64,000 nt of DNA. Origin: Flavobacterium sp. Root186 (GTDB lineage: Bacteria; Bacteroidota; Bacteroidia; Flavobacteriales; Flavobacteriaceae). This document shows positions 57,872-64,000 of the stretch, one piece after another. The position numbers and the translations under genes are program-made. Under the pieces are notes generated by a model, which made no database searches, was not told the origin of the DNA, and worked only from the letters and a program-made list of their open reading frames with translations. The stretch lies in assembly GCF_001428525.1 (NCBI RefSeq), contig NZ_LMHW01000011.1:186001-250000 (forward strand). Reading direction: 5' to 3'. Numbering within the stretch: the first letter of the stretch is position 1; the number at the start of each line of letters is the position of its first letter.

Positions 57872-59212
57872 TTAAAACGTTTCGATCGCCGATTTTATAT
57901 TAAAGCTAAAACTATAATTATAGCTAAAAGACCAATAAGAAAATGATTCATAACTGCCCAGAACTTTAAGTCCTTCGTTTGTCACTAATGGATATATAGG
58001 GTACAATTTTGTATCAATAACTTGGATAAGTTCGTAATTGGAATTGAATTTATGTATTTTCTTTTCGCCTTGTACAGTTGCATAAATATTATTATTTGCG
58101 TCATAAGCATACTGAAAATAATGTTTTCCTGTAATTTCATTTAGCCTTTTTTCCTCTTTTAATGTTTTAATGTTGTAAACAACTCCATTAATAGAAGTTA
58201 TAAATTTTGTTCTTGAAGAATTCCAAGCGAGAATATTTGGATCTATAGAGTTGTCCTTTAACATAACCTGAGGAGTAGGATATTGAAAAGTAGGATTACA
58301 ATCCAAACTTTGACAATTTTCTGGTGTAAAACCATAAATTGACAGCCAATTCGAGTTTCGTGCATATAAAAACAAGAAATTATCATTTCCTATAGATTCG
58401 GAATAATCGGAACTCGAAGAGCCTCCTGTTCTGGAAGTTATACCTGTAGAAGTGTCATAAAAAAATAATTCGTCCTGATCTTGATAATAAATACGGTTTC
58501 CGGAAACCCAAAAAACTCTTAAATTATAGGCTGATATTCCTGGATAGGATTCAATTGTCTGGTAATTTTCAGCGTTGATTTTGTGTATTTTTCCTTGAAA
58601 TTCAGCTATATATATTTCGTTGTTTTTTATAATCTGAAATTTACTGTTTAAATAAACTCCATTTTGAAAAGTTTTGGTTTGCTCAACAGTATTTGTTGCA
58701 CTATTATATTTAATCAGTGATCCGCTGCCATTATTGTCTAATATATGAAAAATATTAGGTTGAACAGGATCTTTTTGAACCTGAAGAGGAACTAAATCGA
58801 ATTTTACAATCTCACGAATGAATTTTTTTGGTTCGCTTTTCATTTCGTTATTGTAACTAACCTCTTTTCCTCTTTCATCTCTATAAGTAATTCGAACAGA
58901 ATAGGAAACTTCGTCTTTGTAAGGAACATCGTTATCAATATATGAAGTTTCGTTTGAAGGCAGATTCGCTATTAGCTTTTCCTGATATAAATCAGATTCG
59001 CCATTTTTCTCTGTTCTGTATATCAGTAAATTATCAATAATAACACCGTTTGGTCTTTTAAGTTCCCAATCTATTTTTACTTCATTATAAGAAGGTTGAA
59101 AATTAGTAATTGATATTGCTAGTTGGCTAGTATCTACTTCATTATCATTGGAACACCCAAAAAAAACAAATGCAATTAAAATATATATTAAATTTCCTTT
59201 TTTATAATCCAT
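57872..59212 (-). CDS. Lipoprotein with fibronectin-like and propeller-like regions
   Basis: The 446-residue protein has a lipobox FVFFGCSNDNEVD. Residues about 30-130 look like an Fn3 domain (ISITNFQPSYNEVKIDWELK, SYSVRITYRDERG). The rest has repeated WxxNxxKF/YDxNNNIYxTVQ-type blades as in a beta-propeller. Acidic residues follow the Cys, as in surface-exposed Bacteroidota lipoproteins. It overlaps the upstream TIG lipoprotein gene by 11 bases, so both are made together, perhaps as a surface complex. Confidence 0.75.
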   Translation of the reverse strand: MDYKKGNLIYILIAFVFFGCSNDNEVDTSQLAISITNFQPSYNEVKIDWELKRPNGVIIDNLLIYRTEKNGESDLYQEKLIANLPSNETSYIDNDVPYKDEVSYSVRITYRDERGKEVSYNNEMKSEPKKFIREIVKFDLVPLQVQKDPVQPNIFHILDNNGSGSLIKYNSATNTVEQTKTFQNGVYLNSKFQIIKNNEIYIAEFQGKIHKINAENYQTIESYPGISAYNLRVFWVSGNRIYYQDQDELFFYDTSTGITSRTGGSSSSDYSESIGNDNFLFLYARNSNWLSIYGFTPENCQSLDCNPTFQYPTPQVMLKDNSIDPNILAWNSSRTKFITSINGVVYNIKTLKEEKRLNEITGKHYFQYAYDANNNIYATVQGEKKIHKFNSNYELIQVIDTKLYPIYPLVTNEGLKVLGSYESFSYWSFSYNYSFSFNIKSAIETF

Positions 59213-60914
59213 TTAAAAAATCCTTTCTAAGTTTTTGTGTATATAAACTATTTTGATAGTATGCCGTTGAGCTGTTTTTTAAGTAATAAACTTCATTGTT
59301 TATTGTAAAAAAAGATCCGCCATAGCCAAACAGACTATCGAGAGCCATTGGTTTTGATGCATTTGTTACTATGTTGTACAAGTAGTTGAAAAAATTATTA
59401 TATCGTCCAAAAATATTATTACCATATTCAAAATAGTGTTCATAAGGGTAAGCGGTTACACTTAGATTTGGTGTAATTTTATAAGTTTTAAAATTGATCC
59501 CGTACGAAATATAGATATTTCCGCCATTAAAAATATAGCTGCAAGGGTTACCTCCTGCGCTATACTGGCTTACAAGTGGAAGATCTTCAAAGGCAGAGGA
59601 AGAAAGTGTAGTCCAGCTATTTGAATTTTTAGAGTATTTGTATTTTTGGTCACGAACAGAAATTTGACCATCATTATTGTTTAAGCCACTAAGGAGATAG
59701 AGGTTATCTTGATAGGCAAAAAATATAGGTGCAACAATTTTATTGCTTGGCAATGTTAGCTGTGTTTCTTTAAATGAATTAAGATTTAGTTTCGATAAAG
59801 AAAATGACTGATCGCTTACCGACATTTTGTATAAGTAAAGCGTGTCATCATTGTCATATACAGCGTTTACAATATATCCGTAATAATGAAAAGTTGATAA
59901 CTCGGTCCATTTTTCAGTACTTGGAGAAAATTCTAGCAACGTATAATTGCGGTTAGATTCACCATTTTCTGAAATAGAGTGTTTAAGTGCATATGCTTTA
60001 TTATTGTGAACAAAAATGGTAAACGGTACATTAACATTTTCTATATAGTCAACTACAATATATTCACCTAAAATTTTAATATTAGAATCAAAGCTGGTTG
60101 TCAAACCCGCAGTTTTGTAGGTGATATTTGTAATTGTAAAATCCTTAAAAGGCCCTGGAGGCATCGAAATTTCTAATTTGTTATCTCTTACAGAAAAATA
60201 ACTTTTAATTCCATTAACATATACTTCTCCAAATTCTTGATTTGGATTAATATTTTCTGCATCTACATAAATAGTTTGTCCTAGCCAGGCTTCACTATTT
60301 TGTACACTTTTAATAATGGGATTTTTTAGAACTAATGAAGGAGACGAAGAAGTTTCCTGTAATTGTGATTTAACTTTAACTTCTAAATTAGCTTTTGCAA
60401 TTTTGGTCGGAATTTGTATTTCGATTTTATTGTAATCATTGTTTACAATTACAGCCTTTTCATTATTTACAAAAACCGAAATAAAATCCTTATTTGTATC
60501 AAAATTTTCGCCGTAAACAGTAAGTGTTTCATTAAAAGTAATGCTTTCACTACTATAACTGCTAATAACGGGTTTTTTTAATAAAAAAGTTTTTTCGAAA
60601 ATCGTTTTATTTTCGTTTAGGTCAATAATTTTCAAAGTTGGATTGCTTCTTTTGATAGTTCGTGGAACAATAACAGTAATTCCTTTTTCCGAACTTTTTT
60701 CAATTATTGCTTTTTCCAAGTCAAAGAAAACCTGTAATTTGTCGACTTCAAAATTATCAATTTCTATTGAAATGGGCTGGCCTAATAATCCTGATTCCTG
60801 AAAATTTACTAATGTAGGTGCTATATATTGAGGGCCATCAGTGCTGCTGCAAGAATTAAATATAAATGATAATAATACAAATGATATAACAATTGAATAT
60901 TTGAAAATCTTCAT
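59202..60914 (-). CDS. Lipoprotein with IPT/TIG repeats and a kelch-like domain
   Basis: The 570-residue protein has a lipobox FIFNSCSSTDGPQ. Two to three IPT/TIG-like Ig repeats lie in about 30-280 (SITFNETLTVYGENFDTNKD, NSEAWLGQTIYVDAENINPN). A C-terminal region of about 280-560 has kelch-like blades (NRNYTLLEFSPSTEKWTELS, YKYSKNSNSWTTLSSSAF). Such proteins bind glycans or other surface ligands; the target is unknown. It is the first gene of a two-gene operon. Confidence 0.76.
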   Translation of the reverse strand: MKIFKYSIVISFVLLSFIFNSCSSTDGPQYIAPTLVNFQESGLLGQPISIEIDNFEVDKLQVFFDLEKAIIEKSSEKGITVIVPRTIKRSNPTLKIIDLNENKTIFEKTFLLKKPVISSYSSESITFNETLTVYGENFDTNKDFISVFVNNEKAVIVNNDYNKIEIQIPTKIAKANLEVKVKSQLQETSSSPSLVLKNPIIKSVQNSEAWLGQTIYVDAENINPNQEFGEVYVNGIKSYFSVRDNKLEISMPPGPFKDFTITNITYKTAGLTTSFDSNIKILGEYIVVDYIENVNVPFTIFVHNNKAYALKHSISENGESNRNYTLLEFSPSTEKWTELSTFHYYGYIVNAVYDNDDTLYLYKMSVSDQSFSLSKLNLNSFKETQLTLPSNKIVAPIFFAYQDNLYLLSGLNNNDGQISVRDQKYKYSKNSNSWTTLSSSAFEDLPLVSQYSAGGNPCSYIFNGGNIYISYGINFKTYKITPNLSVTAYPYEHYFEYGNNIFGRYNNFFNYLYNIVTNASKPMALDSLFGYGGSFFTINNEVYYLKNSSTAYYQNSLYTQKLRKDFLNGL

Positions 60915-61059
60915 AAATCAGTGTAAAAAATGATTGCTTTTTGGATAAAAATGTAAGAATTAATTTTTCTAGCGCGAAAATAATTCTTTTTTATTGCAAA
61001 TGTTAAAATTATGACAAGATAAATTGGCCGGTTTATTAAGAAAAGGATTTTTTTAGTAT

Positions 61060-62256
61060 CTAGTTTCGAAATTTATTTCGAACAATAATATCTTTTAACC
61101 TTGCTTTTAAATCTTCGCCCGTATCAAAAACCATTTGTTCGTTATTCGGAAACGGAACCGGTCTTTTACTAAAATACGAAATGTAGTTATCCTCGCAGGC
61201 ATTTCGATCACCTTTGTAAGTCGAATAAATATTTTCAAAAATAAACTCGCTGCTTACCGGAAAAGTCTGCAGTAACTGATTCGTTCTTAAATCAACATAA
61301 TCTACTTTTGCCGTTACCTGACAAGATTTAAATTGTCTGAACTCGTAAATATTGGCACGAAGCGTTCTGTAATTGTCAACTTTTATTTCTTTTCCTAAAC
61401 TATCTTTTACAGGTCTTCCGCGACTGTCAAGAAGTGTTTTTACACCATCCTTAATTTGTCTTTCTTTAATAAATTCCTTCTCTTTAATCTGCTCTGGCGA
61501 TATAAAAATCTCTTTAAAATTTATGATTAAACTGTAATCATAATTTATATTTTTTTGTCTCGCATTGTGGTAAACCGTCCATTTGTCGTTAAGCCCGTAC
61601 GTTTTAAAATCCAGTAAATCGTCCTGAAGCAGTTTCGGAATCACCATATTGGTTTCGTTTTTAGCATAAACATCCACAAAATCAGTTCCTTTAAACTGCG
61701 CATCGTCCATCAGTTTTTTGGTGTTTTTGTAATTCGGATTTATGCTTTCCAAATAGAAAAAATCATCATATGCTTTTCTAAAATCCAGTTTATTTTTTGA
61801 TTTCAAAAGTGCCGAAGCATTTTCGTATAAATATTTTGAAAGTGCATTTCTACTGCTTACAATTTGATCTGAGTAATTATCAAACGGAAAACTCGCATTT
61901 TTTCCTTGTTTCAATAAACGAAGAGGCAGTAAAGGACGAATTTTTTCTTGACGGTTATTTAGCTGTAAATAAGTATTGTAAATACGTTCTGCATTTGCCG
62001 GATTGGTTTCTTTTGACATCATATCAAGATCGCGTAAATCTCTGTCTTTTGCCTTTGCAAATGCTTCTTCGAGCAAAAACACATAATCTTGTTTTCCTTT
62101 AGAATCCTTATTGTTTCTCAAAGCTTCTACAGCACGATCAATTGCGCCGTCGTAATTACCATCGCTTATTAAAGCCTGAGTTGTTTTAACGCCGCATGAA
62201 GAAAAGGCTAAAAATAATATAGAAAATAAAAAAGTAATTTTTTGCATGGTATTCAT
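61060..62256 (-). CDS. Conserved Flavobacteriia lipoprotein
   Basis: The 398-residue protein has a lipobox LAFSSCGVKTT, then a TPR-like helical start (LISDGNYDGAIDRAVEALRN), and a beta-rich C-terminal half (INYDYSLIINFKEIFISPEQ, YEFRQFKSCQVTAKVDYVDL). I do not recognise a function. A second Met three codons in is an alternative start. It is likely anchored to the outer membrane on the periplasmic side, since no acidic tag follows the Cys. Confidence 0.75.
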   Translation of the reverse strand: MNTMQKITFLFSILFLAFSSCGVKTTQALISDGNYDGAIDRAVEALRNNKDSKGKQDYVFLLEEAFAKAKDRDLRDLDMMSKETNPANAERIYNTYLQLNNRQEKIRPLLPLRLLKQGKNASFPFDNYSDQIVSSRNALSKYLYENASALLKSKNKLDFRKAYDDFFYLESINPNYKNTKKLMDDAQFKGTDFVDVYAKNETNMVIPKLLQDDLLDFKTYGLNDKWTVYHNARQKNINYDYSLIINFKEIFISPEQIKEKEFIKERQIKDGVKTLLDSRGRPVKDSLGKEIKVDNYRTLRANIYEFRQFKSCQVTAKVDYVDLRTNQLLQTFPVSSEFIFENIYSTYKGDRNACEDNYISYFSKRPVPFPNNEQMVFDTGEDLKARLKDIIVRNKFRN

Positions 62257-62346
62257 TTTGAAGGTGTAAATATATCTTTTTTAACTTTCAACAACTATGC
62301 CTCTTTTAAATTTTTTAGAAGCAGGGAATTCTGTTTTTCATAATAA

Positions 62347-62430
62347 CCTTTAGTCCCGCTTTCGCCTTTATCTCTTCATTTCATTACGAGGATATCGGCT
62401 CTATCGGGGCTAAGCCAGAACAATAGTTTT
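62347..62430 (-). repeat. Diverged copy C of the structured interspersed element
   Basis: On the minus strand TTCTTATGAAAAACTATTGT, CTGGCTTAGCCCCGATAGAG and CCGATATCCTC correspond to the 5' half of copies A and B (TTAGCCCCGAT against CTAGCCCTGAT, GATATCC against GACATCC). The 3' half (GAGATAAAGGCGAAAGCGGG) differs, so this is a variant with an exchanged hairpin part. Confidence 0.5.
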
Positions 62431-62461
62431 TCATAAGAAATAGAAAAGATTCTGCCGATTT

Positions 62462-62929
62462 TTACGCAGTTAAAAACTTTTTAATCAAAACAATCTGTCC
62501 TAAATGGTAATAACTATGTTCGATCATGGCTTCGATATTTCTTTTATAAGTTCCGTATTTTTCATCTATAAAAATCTGATCTAATTTTTCGTCGGGCATT
62601 TGTTCTGTAAAAGAGGCAAATTCTTCGGCAGCATTCCAGAATTTATCTAAAAAAATCTGCCAGTCTTCCTGCGAAGTAATGGGAGGGAAGTCAAAACTAA
62701 ATTTGTCTTTTATGTCCAGCGGCCCGCCTTTAAAAACATTATTTATTCCGTTGATATAATAATGAATGTGCTGTGCCAAAATTGAAATAGTATTGAGGTT
62801 TTTTACCGGAGTTACAGCAATTTTCCAGTCTAAATTTTCGAGCTGATGTTTGTAATTGGTGTTAGCAATCCAGGTTCCGTTTAAAATAGTTTCTCTAAAA
62901 CGATTGGCAATTTCTACAGTGTTTTTCAT
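62462..62929 (-). CDS. DinB-like (DUF1572-type) protein
   Basis: The 155-residue four-helix-bundle protein has the three spaced His of DinB-type metal sites: ILAQHIHYYINGI (about 52-57) and EHSYYHLGQIVLIKKF near the C-terminus (about 137-142). DinB/YfiT-fold proteins include thiol transferases and many of unknown function. No neighbour suggests the substrate. Confidence 0.82.
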   Translation of the reverse strand: MKNTVEIANRFRETILNGTWIANTNYKHQLENLDWKIAVTPVKNLNTISILAQHIHYYINGINNVFKGGPLDIKDKFSFDFPPITSQEDWQIFLDKFWNAAEEFASFTEQMPDEKLDQIFIDEKYGTYKRNIEAMIEHSYYHLGQIVLIKKFLTA

Positions 62930-62948
62930 AGTTGTATTATTGACGTTG

Positions 62949-63359
62949 TTAGTATATTGTTATTTTATATTTTTTAGATGCACCGCTGTTGCACAAATTC
63001 TCAGTTTCATCATTATCATTAAGCGGAGTAACTTTTATTGAAACAGTAAATTCATAAGTGCCGCTTGCTTTAGGAATACCGCTAAAATTTACTTTGTCAT
63101 TTACAATGCTGTAATTAAGTCCCGGAGGGAGATTTCCTTCAATTGAAACAGAAGAAATATAATATTGATCTGTACTTGTGTTTAGCATTTCATAACTTAC
63201 ATTGTCATTGTAAGTTACGAAAATTGGCCCGGCCTTTAATTCTTTAGAAATCAAATCAGGTCTTCTTTCCTTTATACAATCTATAACCTGTTCACAGCTT
63301 ATAGATGTAAATAGTAAAAAGATGGAAAGAATAATTTTAAAGAGTTTATGTTTTTTCAT
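62949..63359 (-). CDS. Small lipoprotein with putative Ig-like domain
   Basis: The 136-residue protein has a lipoprotein signal ending LFTSISCEQVI. The remainder is one Ig-like fold of the PIG type: SVSIEGNLPPGLNYSIVN, then VNFSGIPKASGTYEFTVSIK, the motif used in many adhesins. Cys at the lipid site, Cys31-type (VIDCIKE) and NLCNSG may form a disulfide. Function unknown. Confidence 0.75.
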   Translation of the reverse strand: MKKHKLFKIILSIFLLFTSISCEQVIDCIKERRPDLISKELKAGPIFVTYNDNVSYEMLNTSTDQYYISSVSIEGNLPPGLNYSIVNDKVNFSGIPKASGTYEFTVSIKVTPLNDNDETENLCNSGASKKYKITIY

Positions 63360-63391
63360 TTACTTTCATTATTTGAGGATAATAAAGGTTG

Positions 63392-63844
63392 TTATTTATT
63401 TAAAATAGCCTCTATTTTTGCTTCAGATTTTTCTTTGATTGGGCTGTCAGGATGAAAACTCCAGATGATTAGAAATTTTCCTTTTGCCAGATATTCTTCC
63501 GGATGTTCATCAGTTGGCTGGCCGTCTTTTCCCCATAATAATCCCTGCAGAAATCGATCGCCTTTAAAAACGTGATCAAATTCAAAATACATAATTGAGC
63601 CGCTGTCTGCTCTGTTCTTAAAACTTTGTATTTGTTTGCTTTTTACGGTTCCTACAATGTTGCTGTAGGTTTCAATATCTGTATAAAAATTACAAGCCTG
63701 GGGAGTAACACAAATCTGACCGTCATTAGGAGTGTAGCCTTTGGGAATTTCTTTGGCTTTTAGTTTTAAATCAGCAAGAGTCTGGCTTAATACATTTGCC
63801 GTAAATAATAAAAATAATGCCGACAGGGGAATCGTAATTTTCAT
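63392..63844 (-). CDS. Hypothetical secreted protein
   Basis: The 150-residue protein has a signal peptide MKITIPLSALFLLFTANVLSQ. The mature part has two Cys close together (DGQICVTPQACNFYTD) and a beta-rich body (GSIMYFEFDHVFKGDRFLQG, FLIIWSFHPDSP). No family recognised. It lies 33 bases upstream of the Ig-like lipoprotein gene on the same strand and may be cotranscribed. Confidence 0.7.
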   Translation of the reverse strand: MKITIPLSALFLLFTANVLSQTLADLKLKAKEIPKGYTPNDGQICVTPQACNFYTDIETYSNIVGTVKSKQIQSFKNRADSGSIMYFEFDHVFKGDRFLQGLLWGKDGQPTDEHPEEYLAKGKFLIIWSFHPDSPIKEKSEAKIEAILNK

Positions 63845-63898
63845 AAGTTTTTGGAGTTTGATTAGGTTAAGTTTTTATAGTTTTAGTTTGATATTGAT

Positions 63899-64000
63899 TT
63901 AGGAGTTTTTTAAATTCAGAATGATATTATAAACATTATTCCAATTGATTAGAAGTCCGATTGAAAATGAGATTACATTACATACTACAGAAGCTAAAAG
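63899..64000 (-). CDS. C-terminal end of a membrane protein gene, cut by the window edge
   Basis: From the window end the minus strand is open for 33 codons, reading LLASVVCNVISFSIGLLINW, then NNVYNIILNLKNS and stop. The first 20 residues look like a last membrane helix. There is too little sequence to assign a family, and chance cannot be excluded. Confidence 0.4.
   Translation of the reverse strand, partial: LLASVVCNVISFSIGLLINWNNVYNIILNLKNS

Overview
The window is a 64 kb piece of a low-GC Bacteroidota chromosome, almost certainly Flavobacterium or a close Flavobacteriaceae relative. The evidence is: TAnnTTTG-type -7 promoter boxes, few Shine-Dalgarno sequences, Ile/Lys/Asn-rich proteins, lipoproteins with an SC lipobox followed by acidic residues, the gene order ribBA-lptF/G-lolA-ftsK-dgkA, and many palindromic intergenic repeats of flavobacterial style. 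No rRNA, CRISPR array, complete phage or complete insertion sequence is visible.

Layout. 1-1416: 3' part of a GH2 glycosidase. 1417-3230: a mobile-element scar, with a truncated tyrosine integrase, a copy of the 3' end of tRNA-Ser in inverted orientation, and an intact tRNA-Ser(UGA). 3393-10448 (minus): housekeeping run tpx, dgkA, ftsK, lolA, lptF/G-like permease, ribB with a degenerate RibA domain, acyl-CoA thioesterase. 10814-12318 (minus): redox trio of 2-Cys peroxiredoxin, CGNC thioredoxin and a small conserved protein. 12445-19122 (minus): a cell-wall recycling cluster (anmK, GHL10 hydrolase, AmpG-like permease, TPR protein, GNAT, NagZ-like GH3). 19499-21009: lemA plus a DUF3137-type gene. 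21263-25060: a markedly AT-rich two-gene cassette, a large SF2 helicase with a C-terminal nuclease-like domain followed by a GIY-YIG nuclease-like protein. It looks like a defence or restriction system and is the best candidate here for something undescribed. 25105-26669: decayed and orphan genes among repeats. 26854-47511: metabolic and transport genes (mscS, FAD/Fe-S dehydrogenase, Gfo/Idh/MocA oxidoreductase, APC permease, trans-sulfuration enzyme with Lrp, lpd, lipocalin, pabB, tilS, dsbD, amt). 47828-51600: a second oxidoreductase, then comM preceded by a decayed copy of its own 5' end and an orphan membrane gene, suggesting an old insertion at comM. 51787-57695: ABC-F protein with a structured leader, small enzymes, an esterase, and an ArsR/SRPBCC operon with visible operators. 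57872-63844: surface or periplasmic lipoproteins. The window ends inside another minus-strand gene.

Interspersed repeats are the second theme. At least five palindromic families are present. In three of them (the double hairpins at 19293 and 45941, the CATT(G/C)C family at 10617, 36238 and 51675, and the hairpin elements at 25797 and 35957) bases differ between copies but pairing is kept, so the fold appears to be under selection.

How the genes work together: the anmK-to-nagZ cluster would import and dismantle muropeptides; the lolA and lptF/G-like genes belong to outer-membrane assembly; the peroxiredoxin trio and dsbD handle thiol redox; the helicase/GIY-YIG pair probably acts on foreign DNA. 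All functions are inferred from reading the sequence by eye; no database search was run.
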